Source: Nautilus pompilius | Lineage: Eukaryota > Mollusca > Cephalopoda > Nautilida > Nautilidae | Length of the DNA stretch: 64,000 nt | Direction of reading: 5' to 3' | NCBI GenBank assembly: GCA_018389105.1 | Contig: JACATO010000304.1 | Location: 2,976,001 to 3,040,000, forward strand | Part shown: positions 50,230 through 61,283 of the stretch, piece by piece | Layout of the letters: each line of letters begins with the position of its first letter | Numbering within the stretch: position 1 is the first letter of the stretch | Made by a program: the position numbers and the translations under genes | The notes under the pieces: model-generated | The model's database searches: none | What the model was told of the DNA's origin: nothing | What the model saw: the letters and a program-made list of their open reading frames with translations, nothing else

Positions 50230-51200
50230 GGCCACGATGCGGTCTGAGTCAGGCTAGGGTGGCTACACGTAATTTAACACCAAATGAAGTGGCTCAGGTG
50301 GGTCAAGGAGGGATGACGACTTGGATTGCTGTTTCTTTCCAGTACAGTTATCACCGCAGTGTAATTTATAGGGCACTGACAGATACCGCCAGATTATCAG
50401 TTCATGGAGGGACCCTACTCAGGTCGGTCAACGACCACGCACTCCTCGGTGAGCATGGTTATTTTGTCAAACTTTCCAGAAGAAACTGCTTTTCAACAGC
50501 AAGACATTCAAAGAACACTCAGCCATAGAATATCAATGCCAACAGTTTGCAACAGGCGGCTTCATGTTAGTGGTGTACGGCCCAGAACAACACTGCTGTG
50601 TACTCATCTGACGCTGCGCCATCGACCGCTAAGCAAGTACTGAGCGGCACAACATCGCAGTTAGAGTTGACCCGTTGGTGCCATGTATTTTGCACCGCCG
50701 AGTCCAGATTCTGTCTGGACAACAAAAAGGTAGGCAAGATGGGGAGAAATTTTGTAACTGCGTCATTACCTGGCATGATCAATTTGGTGAGGGAAAGAAG
50801 TCTGATGAAATAGGTTGGCACTCAAATTGGCCGAAGAAGTGATCTTCCGGTGCCATAATTATGGTTAGAAGCAGGAATGAGAAACACTACGATTGTAGTC
50901 GCTCCGCTGTCTTAGTGGTAAAAATCCAAACTCGATCTGTATGGATAATAACCGCCTTCCGCACCGTGCACATGTTGTCCGTTCTGCAGTTCGGCTCCAC
51001 ATTACGTGATTCGCACCGTATGATCTGCACAATATCTGGACATACATCCGATTGAACTTGTAAGGGCCATCCCAGGGAGGCGAGCTCGTGGTGGCCAGGT
51101 CACTTGGGCTTGCTAGAAGAATGGCGCGACATCTCACAACGGCAGCTGGATCGTTTGTATCGGGATCACTGATGGTCACACCTAACCAAAGAGGTCCCTG
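50230..51200 (+). pseudogene. Degenerate Tc1-like transposase (second lineage)
   Basis: Fragments in Tc1 order, spread over three frames. A possible helix-turn-helix remnant (about 50259-50380) is followed by RRLHVSGVRPRTTLL and LTLRHRPLSKY (about 50560-50640, the R-R-L-x-x-x-G-L-x-A-R and L-T-x-x-H-R-x-x-R-L segments). Next is FCTAESRFCLDNKKVG (about 50690-50733, the F-T-D-E-S-R-F block with the first catalytic D replaced by A). Then MDNNRLPHRAHVV (about 50940-50980, the D-N-A-R-P-H block), a damaged S-P-D-L-N-P-I-E-H block (HPIELV, about 51048), and a C-terminal EEWRDISQRQLDRL (about 51117-51160). Frameshifts and stops are frequent, so it is inactive. No terminal inverted repeats were found. 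Confidence 0.8.
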
Positions 51201-54200
51201 CCAATGTCATTTTGTCTGTGAGCATTTGTAGACTGGCGTCGTTGCCACTTTGCGCACTTATCTCGAAAAGTCATTTTGTTTTCGTCTAACCTGGCCTCCG
51301 CCGACATCAAGTTTTTTTTTTTTTTAATGGAGAGCTTATGGAGGTCTTTTAAAACCAGAACATGAGCTCCAGATAATAATAGCAGCTCTGCGGGTTTGGT
51401 AACAATAACTTGCTGATGAATATCTATAAACCACACGATTTATTTTCTGCTACAATTATTTTTCAGTCGAAAAAATCATTTAATATCGCGTAATACATTC
51501 AACATAAAAGGATACTGAAGACAGTTAATAAATGGAATTAATTCCCCCCGTAAATATCTTTGTAATGATTCGTCAATATCATGAATTTAAAAAAAAATAT
51601 CAGTAAATTTCCATTCTCTGTGCTTCTGAAAAATGGACGATGTCACAGTTCTCTTATCAACGAGGTATGTCTGATATATTTACCTTTTCTGCTTTTTATA
51701 AAATATCTCGAAAGCATCGATATAATATATTTAATTAATTGTTTATTTTTGTATATATAACTCGAGATTAATAATTTTATTAATTTTTAATTAATCAATT
51801 TATAAAAAATTCATATTCTTTGAATATAGTAGTAAAAAAAATTTCAAAAATAAAGGTGATGTGTGAACAGCTGTTATGATGGACACGATGGATACAGGTT
51901 GATAGCCCAGATTACCAGCAGCTTTTTATATTACGCAAGAAACCATTGCATAATATTTCGTGTGTTTCTTTTCTTATAATGTTTTTTTTACAAAATGAAT
52001 CTGTTTTACATAACTCTGACAATACAGATCCACTTTTAAATTTTTTCTCTCTCTGCCAAAGTAAAACGAGTGCCTTCAGAACAAAAATAATGTTAATTAT
52101 CACACGATTAACTACAGCGCATGTACAATGGAAAGTAAAACAAAGCAGATAATGGATATTTAGAAAGGCGCAGCATAAGAACCCGAAACCGGCTAAAGAT
52201 AGATGTTCTCAACATCCAGCTGGAATAGAGTTTGTCGCAGACAAGTTAGTGTTTCATTATTTACATTGTAATTCTGTGCTCGAAGGTGACTGTAGCGATG
52301 ATTCTATATATGTTCTATGGAGAAAAATGCAAGACCTGTTATCTTTTACAGACATTTTCTGTTGTAATGAGATGACACTATCACTCTATTCCCGTAGATG
52401 CACATCTGAAACTTCTTGGCGCCGTCTACTGTTCAGTTAGGTTGGTGCATTGTGTGATCGTCGGTGGCTCTCCAACCCAGCAAATGTTGAGAAAGACAGG
52501 ATAAACAGTTTCAAATATTTAAGAGTTTGAGCAAATAAACGGGCATAATTTTTTTCCGGGTATCTACAGATAAGAAATACAATGGTAATAAATATGAATA
52601 GGCTAAAGAACCAAAGTGGCTTCATATTAAACAACTAGAATATAATTGTAAATAAATACAAGACATAACAGTTTAAAGAATTAAATTGATAGGGATATTT
52701 TCCCTGGGTGGGTCCCTTGTATAAGACTTTGGGGCTTCTTTTTCCTTTTGCAGAAATTAAATTAGACTGAATTAAAGCTGTCGCAAGTAAAAACTGCGCC
52801 ATATATATTATGCACACTACCATTTGAAAGAACAAGGTCTGTAAATTTGATGAAAGTCTGAAGTCGAGTTCCATGCACACCTGCTGTTCTTCCCATTCTT
52901 CATCCACGTAATGTTTTTAATTATGCTCACGGGGCGTATTCCATTGTTTTGTGATGTACTCACTTGAATATGGCAGATTACTGTTTATATAGTGAAGTCC
53001 ATAGGCAAACTGTCCGGGTACCAAAAATAAATATTTGTGTCCATGTGCAGTAATTTCAAGAACAAAATATCAATAAAATAATGAAAACAATACTTCATTA
53101 GCATATTTAAATGTATACTGTTGTTTTCTTATTTAATGAAGATTGATACTGTAACTGTAACACAAAAGAAGCTTTTTATTTCTCTGATTATATAAAAAAT
53201 AGCAGTATCGTTAATAAAAATTGTGGTATAGGAATACCGCATCTAAGGAAGAACCATACTGTCTGTAGAACTGACAAGTTCAGAGCAAAGTAGCAGGGGG
53301 TCAGACAGGGTTTACTTCAGAATGAGGTTAGTCTCACTTTTTATTGGCTTTAAGACCCCGTCATTATGCTTACTGTGATTTGGTGTTTGGAATCCCTCAA
53401 AAAGCCACCAGATTTTCTATAGACAGCTTCTCAATGCTTGCAAATAAATAAATAAATAATTTTAAAAGACTGCGATAATGATATCGCGATTGTCATAAAT
53501 AAAATCTTCACCAAGCATTCGGAACTTACATGTGATTTGCAGTGTTAAAATAATGTGTTTCATCTGAATTTGAAGAAATGATTCATAATTCAGCTGCTAA
53601 ATCCATGTAAACAGAGCTCACAGACCGATGCTGTAGTTGCTCCAAACTGCTTTGAGCATACAGGCGTCTTTAACGGTTATGCCTAGTAAACATAACTGAT
53701 CTGTAACGTTCACTCTAAACATCTTTAGACTGGAAATGTCAGATAGAATTAAACGATCTATGGTCTCACTTAGACCACGCCATGTTCTATATTCTTTCCT
53801 TACTTATTAACAAGACGTCAGTGTTTTAAAGTAATTCTAGAGAAAAAGCCCATTAACGTCACCATAAAGACTGACTAAAACGGTTTTTACAGAAGGCGGA
53901 AACATTTCTTTCTAAGAATGAATTTAAACAATACGATTTTTAAAAAAAATGCGTTTTAATGCACAAAACAAACAAAATATAGATAAACATCTCGTCTCTG
54001 TATTCGATCAGTTGTGGAATCAACGACTTGTTCCGTCACCCGCCTTGTCCAAATTTTGCAGTAATGCTCTTGTGTGAAAGAAGTAAATGATGCATTTAAA
54101 AAATGGCTTGGCATTTCTATCAAAGTTAGCTGCTGTTTTATTGCATACGGATTCTGCTGCAGAGGCTGATGTGTGTGTTTAGAGTTCTTTCACTGTGTCA

Positions 54201-55032
54201 GGTAATTGTTCATATTATCCTAACAAGCATCGGATGTTAGAAATTAATATGGATTACACTAAATATTCTATCTTCTTACAATTACTTTCTGATTTTACGA
54301 TTTAGCCCACATGCAGATGAATATATATTCATACTATATTTTAGAAGGAATTGCTAATAATATTTAAATATTGGCTAGAGAGAATAGAGTCCAAGTGGAG
54401 CGTAACGAAGTTGCATTAATCAAGATTGTATTGTGTCTGAGTTTAAAATAAGTGCCATAAAAACAAATTTTATTATGAAAAAAGTACCCCGCCTTTTTAA
54501 AATTATTCCTGAAGTTTTAATTTTTTTTATTTTAATTTAGCAGTGACTTAATTCTTTGGATCATTACATAATTATACCTGTACACCATCAGCATAATGTG
54601 TTTCTTCTGTATATCGTAGTTTTTGTGATATTTTACAAGGAAAATAACCAGACTAATGCTGTTAATAGCGCCACTCACAAACAAACCTAATCAATGCCGT
54701 CAGGCTAATGTTCGGTCCGAATTATAAGCAAACAAAGCAAAAAAACGAGACGTGGTGAATGCTTTTGTGTCTACCGTTGTAATAAGTTCCTTTCACTGGT
54801 CAACAAGTATTTTTCATCAAGCATATGTCAAGGTGTACTTAGTGTAGTTTTTAATGCTGATTTCAAATATACAATTAGTTTTTTTTACATCACTTACAGT
54901 TTTCAAGATGAGAAAGTTTTTTTGGTTTTAGCTCATGCATTATATAGAAATTCCAATTAATGACGTGTATGCATGTATTTCATTTACATCATGGAAACAT
55001 ACCTTTAAAATAAACTACATTATTCAGATGCA
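51201..55032. other. AT-rich non-coding stretch
   Basis: Short unrecognised frames only (51182-51436, 51912-52103, 51946-52152, 52249-52440, 52437-52634, 52635-52907). A CTCF-like motif lies at 52416-52430 and an A/T tetranucleotide run (AAATAAATAAATAAAT) near 53443-53458. AGCGCCACTC at about 54666-54675 is another partial CTCF-like core. Confidence 0.5.
52416..52430 (+). promoter_or_regulatory. CTCF-like motif
   Basis: TTGGCGCCGTCTACT has the GGCGCC(N)TCT core seen at 1716 and 8529. Motif match only. Confidence 0.2.
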
Positions 55033-55146
55033 ATATTTCATCATCTTAAATTAACCAATCAAGTTTTGTCTGATGAAATAGGTATTTCAAAATCTCAAAT
55101 TGTCCAGTCATAATTGGTCTGATGAAATATTTCATCATTTCAAATT
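55033..55146. repeat. Imperfect tandem repeat (about 49-bp period) with an 18-bp palindrome
   Basis: Unit 1 (55033-55082) and unit 2 (55083-about 55128) both start TATTTCA and end TCTGATGAAATA; a partial third unit starts at about 55128. The junction of units 2 and 3 forms the perfect palindrome TGATGAAATATTTCATCA (55120-55137). Units 1 and 2 also carry AACCAATCA and ATAATTGG, CCAAT-box cores on opposite strands. The block lies 60-170 bases upstream of the ATG of the cysteine-rich gene and looks like its promoter region or an internal repeat of its mobile unit. Confidence 0.7.
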
Positions 55147-55175
55147 CAATATAAGTATAACCGTCTGTATCTATT

Positions 55176-55193
55176 TCCTTACTTGTTTTACAG
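55176..55193 (+). other. Probable 3' splice site before the start codon
   Basis: TCCTTACTTGTTTTACAG is a good pyrimidine tract ending in CAG at 55193, 8 bases before the ATG at 55202. This suggests that the coding sequence begins near the start of a second exon, with a 5' UTR exon further upstream. No promoter or upstream exon was identified. Confidence 0.5.
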
Positions 55194-55201
55194 TGTTAAC
55201 A

Positions 55202-56870
55202 ATGTCAAGACAGTGTAGAAATCCTCCTGATATGTTTTGTTATGTCTGTGGACAATTTATTGTCAAAGCTCAAAAACGTACAATAACACCAGAGATCAAG
55301 AAGATTTATAAGTTATACTTTGACTGTCCTCTTGGAGATCAGGACAAGTTATGGGCACCACATTTTATCTGCTCAGCTTGCTCAAATGGCTTACGTGACT
55401 GGTTCAATAAGTGGAAGAAATCCATGCCTTTTGCCATTCCAATGATATGGAGGGAGCCGAAAGACCATTTTAATGACTGTTATTTTTGCAAAGTAAATGT
55501 CACAGGATTTTCTATGAAGAATAAACAAACACAAAATTGTGTATCCCAATTTGGATTCTGCAATGAGACCTGTGCCTCACAATGGAAGTCTGCCAATTCC
55601 AGTTCCACCAGATGATGGTATTGAAACATCAGATCATGATGCTGACTGTCACGATAGTGCTGCTGAGGAAGATTACGTGGCTGATGATGATAGCTTTGAA
55701 CCTCAGAAATTTTCCCAAGCTGAACTGAATGACCTTGTCAGAGACCTATCCCTCTCAAAAGATAAAGCAGAAATGTTGGCATCAAGACTGAAGGAGAAGT
55801 ATCTGCTAGAGCAGGGTGTTCGTATAACTTATTTTCGGCAGAGAAATGTGGTTCTACAAACGTGTTTTTCTGTTGAAGGCCCGCTTTGCTTTTGCAGTAA
55901 CATCGATGGACTTTTCGAATGTTTATCACAAAATCATGATCCTGCAGAGTGGCGTTTGTTTATTGACTCTTCAAAACGAAGTTTAAAAGCTGTACTTCTC
56001 CATAATGGTAATTTGAAGCCCTCCATTCCTATTGCACACTTCGTTCATCTTCATGAATCATATGAGAATATGGAACTTTTACTTCATGCCATTGCCTATG
56101 AAAGATACTCATGGAAAATATGTGGAGATTTAAAAGTCATTGTAATGTTAATGGGAATGCAGTCAGGTTTCACAAAATACTGTTGTTTCTTGTGTCTATG
56201 GGATAGTCGGGCAACTGACAGACATTATTCGGAATCAAACTGGCAGACAAGAACATCATACCAGCCAGGACTGTCTAGCGTCAAGAATACACCTCTTGTA
56301 GATCCATGTAATGTCCTATTGACTCCTTTGCACATAAAGCTTGGACTGATGAAACAGTTTGTAAAGACACTAGGGAAGAGAAATGTCAGAGGGTTTGAGT
56401 ATGTTGTAGAAAAGTTTCCCAAAATCACACAGGCGAAATTGAAAGAGGGTATCTTTGTCGGACCCCAAATTAGAGAAGTACTCAAAGATGTCAACTTCAA
56501 GACAACACTGGATGAACTGGAACTGCCTGCCTGGAATGCTTTCAATTGGATCTGTGAGAATTTCTTGGGTAACAAGAAGGCAATGGACTACAAGGATGGC
56601 ATCAAGAATCTTCTGAAATGTTACTCAGCAATGGGTTGTCGCATGTCACTGAAAGTTCACTTCTTGGACTCCCATCTGGATTTCTTCGCAGATAACCTTG
56701 GAGCAGTGTCTGATGAACATGGTGAAAGATTTCACCAGGACATTAGTGCTATGGAGAAACGGTACCAAGGCTTCTGGAATGACAGTATGCTGGCTGACTA
56801 CTGGTGGACACTTTACCGTGACCAACCAGATCAGGAACACCGCAGGAAATCCAAATCACAATGTTTCTAA
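55202..56870 (+). CDS. Cysteine-rich protein of an unnamed arthropod multi-copy family, one frameshift
   Basis: About 556 codons in two frames. Part 1 starts at ATG 55202, chosen because the frame upstream crosses a probable splice acceptor. It carries FCYVCGQF, a C-x2-C pair, then WAPHFICSACSNGL (H-x3-C-x2-C) and CYFCKVNVTG, together a likely zinc-binding N-terminus. The frame shifts at about 55537. Part 2 continues with YPNLDSAMRPVPHN, an acidic linker (DDGIETSDHDAD), an ELNDLVRDL helix, EWRLFIDSSKRSLKAVLLHN, CGDLKVIVMLMG, YCCFLCLWDSR, LHIKLGLMKQF, GIFVGPQIRE, VHFLDSHLDFF, SDEHGERFHQDI and a C-terminal LADYWWTLYRD. It stops at TAA 56868. I recognise the family from many arthropod gene predictions, where it has no assigned function. 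Asp at 55965 and 56127 and Glu at 56724 could form an RNase H-type triad (inference). The codon pattern is well preserved, so the copy is young; one base separates it from an intact frame. Confidence 0.85.
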
Positions 56871-56957
56871 CTCTGTTGTTCTAACTTTGTCTGTTTTGTC
56901 TGACCAATTTTTTTGTGTATTCACTCTTTGTAGAATGATAGTGATGATTTTTAACTC

Positions 56958-56963
56958 AATAAA
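56958..56963 (+). terminator. Polyadenylation signal
   Basis: AATAAA, 88 bases after the stop codon of the cysteine-rich gene and the first such hexamer downstream. It suggests that the unit has its own 3' end. Confidence 0.55.
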
Positions 56964-58748
56964 CTCATTTACTTTCTAAAAATAATATGTCCTTATTTAT
57001 TATGTTAATGATTTCATATATACAAATAAGTAAATATTTGCATCTATCTACTGAAAAACTGATACCTACTGCATACAAATGGATTGAAATTTTGAAATCA
57101 GCATGAAAAATTAGTCTAAAAAAGTTGGTTTGCATTCATAATGAGTATAATACATTTAATTTTGTTGACCAGTGTTATTGGTGCAAGTTATTAAAAGTAT
57201 TATCTTTATATTTCTCATATCAAAACGAATTCTGCCTTTTTATTTCGTTTTAAGTAGAAACAAATTCAATATTGTAAATGTAATAAATTTAAACAGTAAA
57301 ATTTACGACAGTTTGTTACGAGTCAGAAGAAAGTAGACAAGTAATTTTGTGGTGAATTATCTTAATGCTACTTTATAAAACGATTTTATAAACTTATTAT
57401 TTGTAGGTAAATCATAAATTGTCTTTAAAATGGCAACAATAAATGATATTAGTTGAAACACTGCTTATGTCATTTGCTAAGATGAGCGACAATACTGTCA
57501 TCTAGTCGACATTGTGCATGTGTTCGGCCTCTTACACCTGTTAATAACTGTCCATCTCACCTGCCTGTTTCAGTAACTGCTTGCTCCAATGATGGCATCT
57601 TCACAATCTGTGTCGGAGCAGCATTTATTTCGTAAGCAAACAATGACACACTTCTTTCGTGGATCTTCTAGAAATCCAAACTAAAACAAAAACATTTATA
57701 TGCGGCTCTTTGTTAATATCCGACGACGTCATCAAAGTTTGTTAAGTTTGGGTTCGCTACATGCGCAGAAACATGTGCGTTATCCTATCTATGTGAACAT
57801 GTTAGAAAGGTCGCCTTGTTACGAAGATTTTTGAGTGAATTATCTATTTTCCTTTAAACTTTAAAAAAAAAAAACTGTTTACCACATCAAAGACTTATTA
57901 ACAATAACCGTGGTTCGGTATCTATAGCACTCGCTAGTTTTGACGCAGGCTGTGGTCTCAAGCTGGTCAATGCACTTAAAGATGTAACATAGAACTAGAA
58001 ATTACTGCACACACTCCTTTCCAGAATTTTAAAAGTAGTTGTCATTCATTCGCTTTTTTGTTCTCACGACAAAAACGACTAATAAATACCTTTTTTTCCT
58101 TTCAGTAGGACAATTATCTAAATCAGCCCTTTATCTTTAATCTCTGGCGTTCGTGTAGCATACAAAGGAAGGCTCTATTTTATAGTTTGTAAAATAACCG
58201 AGTAACATCCCTCAGCCTCCGCGAATATAAATTGTCGTATATAAAGTCGACACAGGAAAACATTTATTTGTTTACCATTAGGGACAATTCCGCAGAATCT
58301 TGTAATGAAAACAAAAAAACAAAGATAACACTCCTTGTACTTACTATTTTTATTTCGATTGGAAACAGACAATGTTGGCATCATATCATCAATATATCAT
58401 TCAGTTGACGTTAATTTTGAAAAATTAGCGAAAGTTGAATAATTGTAGGTAATTTATTACTTATTGAATTTTTTTAAAAAATAGCTAGTTGATATCTTAA
58501 TGCATTTGATAGTAAAATTATCTTTATTGTTACATCCGTCATAATTATGAAGAAATGATGGGATGACAGAAATAAAACATAATCAGAATGTTTAAGCACG
58601 CTCACAGGATTTACAAACGAAATAGATGGAATCTGCTGCTTGTTTAATATGGGGTTTATTAAAGGGTTTTGGTAGATATAAAGCAGCGGTTATTGTCTTG
58701 TTATCAGATTAACCCGTTATTGTTGTTCATCATTCAGATGACTTTCTA
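56964..58748. other. AT-rich non-coding stretch
   Basis: No recognisable gene. A minus frame at 58175-58384 matches nothing. Confidence 0.5.
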
Positions 58749-58865
58749 CAGTGTAAACCTTTCTCCAGTGCCGGTAATCGGCCTCCATTGGTCGGTCATC
58801 AAGCACGGCCCTCAGGAAACTCAGTACCAGCGAGTGTTTCGAGCCGGCACTGGAAGTTTACACTG
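58749..58865. repeat. Long inverted repeat (117 bases) with CAG...CTG ends
   Basis: The left arm (58749-58774) begins CAGTGTAAAC and ends CCAGTGCCGG. The right arm, reversed (58865-58844), reads CAGTGTAAACTTCCAGTGCC plus GG. Apart from a 4-base bulge in the left arm the arms match perfectly. The 69-base centre is less AT-rich than its surroundings. The ends resemble the CAG termini of pogo/Tigger elements, but the flanks are TA on the left and AT on the right, so a TA target duplication is unproven. It is either a very short foldback element or a structured RNA hairpin. Confidence 0.8.
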
Positions 58866-59132
58866 ATGGAGTTTCATGAAGAAAAGACAAATCTAGCAGA
58901 AGATTACAATGAATCGACACATTTCAGAACGACACCGTCAAGGTGAAATAGTTTCAGGTTTCCACCAAGCAGTGGTATTTACTAGTGAAAGGAATATTTT
59001 GAGGATTTGTTAAAAATAAGAAACAAAACGAAAAAAAAAGAGCGGAAACCTTTCGGAAAATGATTATTGTACGTGGAGTTATTTAGGATTTCATAATTTC
59101 TGTCTTTCAATTTGTTAACTTTTAGAATTTCT

Positions 59133-59177
<45 letters not shown>

Positions 59178-60559
59178 TGTGTGTGTGTGTGTGTGTATCA
59201 AAGAATTAAACCAACAGCTGAAAAGAATGTTAATCGTAAATTGGATCAATAAATCTCGCATTTTTTATGTTGTTTAAAACAAATCTAAAATTTAATTCAA
59301 ACATTTGACAAAAAATATTTGTTGGGCAGCTGATGCCAGTTCTGCAGCTGTTTCCAACATCCTTATACCATCTGTTTTTTTCCTGAGTTATCCCGGAAAA
59401 GCTGTCCCTCTGTTCTCGAGCACTTTGATCACTCCTTAGCTGAGGGTCCAAAATGTGGACTGACGCTGTCTTTGCTGTCTAAAATCGATTTTCACGAAGA
59501 ATATCAGCGAAGCGGAAGATAGAGCGAGTGTTTTGACTGGTTTGTTGACGTCTATGCTGCTGACGACAGCGTTGTCATGGTGCTGAACCTGTTTCATGGC
59601 TAGTACTAAACCAAAGAGTCCTTTCTTTACTTCCACCTTCACCCCACATTCTACCCGCTCTGTGCTAACCGTTTATTTTCTTGTTGTCTTCATAGTATAT
59701 CCTCCAGTCGACTGTTTCGAGACGTTTACTCCATCGCTGCCTACATAAACCTTTATGCTACGCCAAGATATGAATCGGTTCACATGTATCACAAGAAACG
59801 AAAACCTTTATTCGTGATTAACCTCAGTCGTCATTAAATCTGAATCAACAAAATAAAGAAGCGGGTGCTTGTGAGGCTTCGCTACAGGTCAGCATATACA
59901 ATTTTAGTAACACTGAAGTCAGTTGATAGAAAGTTTACAAGCAAAAGTTTCGCTGTTGTGCACCAGGCTTTGGCCAGGGCCGGTCACTCCGGGAACTATT
60001 GTTCAGGCTTATCACACTCCAGCACCTGTCTAGCCATTGTAAAGAGTCAGGAAATAGAAAATCGTCAGTCTGCCCGGTTTGTAAAAAAACTCCAAAACAA
60101 AGCGACAAAACAGATACTATTTCAGTAAATAATGCGAACAATGTAGGAGACATGGACCGTGAAATCAGGAAATCAGTTTTCCTGTTACATTATGTAGAAC
60201 GACCGCTGACTCACCTGAATTGGGGGGAGACGATTTTTAAGTCAAAATTAAGGGTTTCAGACGAATTTTACATGAGTCCGATTTTCCGCTAATTTTCGCA
60301 AGATTTTGGCTGATATCAACATCAAGTTTACTGCAATTCATATTTACGTAAAGATGGTAGATTTGTTCCTTATGTCGGTGATTAAAGATGAAGGACGCAT
60401 AACGGCATTTAAGGTCTTTCCTGCTGGGCTTAATCTTTAAAATTTATAATTTATTTTTTATCACATATCATTCCAGCGCTGTCTTGTATTCGTTCAACTA
60501 CGATTTTGCAAAAAGGAAAAAAAAAAAAAAAACACATCCGCCATCATCATCAGCAGTCT
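58866..60559. other. Non-coding stretch
   Basis: Contains a compound microsatellite (59137-59196). The minus frames at 59230-59642 and the overlapping frames at 59865-60292 have no known domain. A long A-run lies near 60516-60532. Confidence 0.5.
59137..59196. repeat. Compound microsatellite (AG)n(GT)n
   Basis: About 19 AG dinucleotides (59137-59174) followed by about 11 GT dinucleotides (59175-59196). Confidence 0.95.
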
Positions 60560-60800
60560 TTCTGAAGGTGAGTGACTCGTAGTCACACCAGAAAATAGTT
60601 TCCCCCTTGCTTTGCTCAGTGAAATCTGATGTGCAACAAAATTCTCCGGAACCAGAACTCTTCATTTTTACATGTGGGAGGAAAGTGGAAAGCCAGGAGA
60701 CCAGCTCGGGAGCAGAATTGTGTGAAGGAACTTACTAAAGAGAAGTACGCGAAACCGAGCCTTTACCGACCGGGATTCGAACTCTTAATTTAGCGGTCCA
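60560..60800 (-). mobile_element. tRNA-derived SINE, minus orientation
   Basis: On the minus strand GAGTTCGAATCCCGGTCGG (from 60784) is a perfect polymerase III B box with its tRNA T-arm context, preceded by CTGGACCGCTAAATTAA, which resembles an anticodon arm. A tail containing AGTTCCTTCACACA and CTCCCGAGCTGG follows. The head is tRNA-like, but the sequence extends well past a tRNA, so a SINE is favoured over a tRNA gene. It shares the GTTCGAATCCCGRTCGG core with the piece at 11553. Confidence 0.55.
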
Positions 60801-61283
60801 GTAGTTTTCTGTTAAGAGACGTACAAAATCTTTTATTCAAAGAGATTTTTATATTAAGAGATTTAAAAAAAAAATATTCATCATAAATTCAATGCTTCTG
60901 ATTTGAATCTTTAAGGGGCTTCTAAATTAAGAGCAGGCCGGACAGAAGGCATGTGATACACTATGTGTGACTTAGAACCTCTGTTCATATACACCGGCAA
61001 CATTCGAAACCGCCAACATAAAGTTAGCAGATGGTCATGGGTGAGAACTCGACTCTGCACATGAAGCAATTATCTATTTACAGACCGAAAATTTAGTTGA
61101 TTTTGGTTTCTGATGCATATTATTCAGATTTCCAACTAATGCAGTCGAAGAAATTGTGTTACAGAAATTTTTTTCCTGCTTTACAAAGAAATTGCGAAAC
61201 GGTCTTATTTCGGTGTAGTGGTGCTGGCTTGTGAACATATTGCTCAAGTCGGAAAAATTTTCACAAAGCCAAATGTTCCTGCA

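Noticed and set aside
60771-60784. tRNA gene on the minus strand
   Set aside because: The B box is perfect, but no complete acceptor stem or A box with correct spacing could be drawn; a SINE explains it better.
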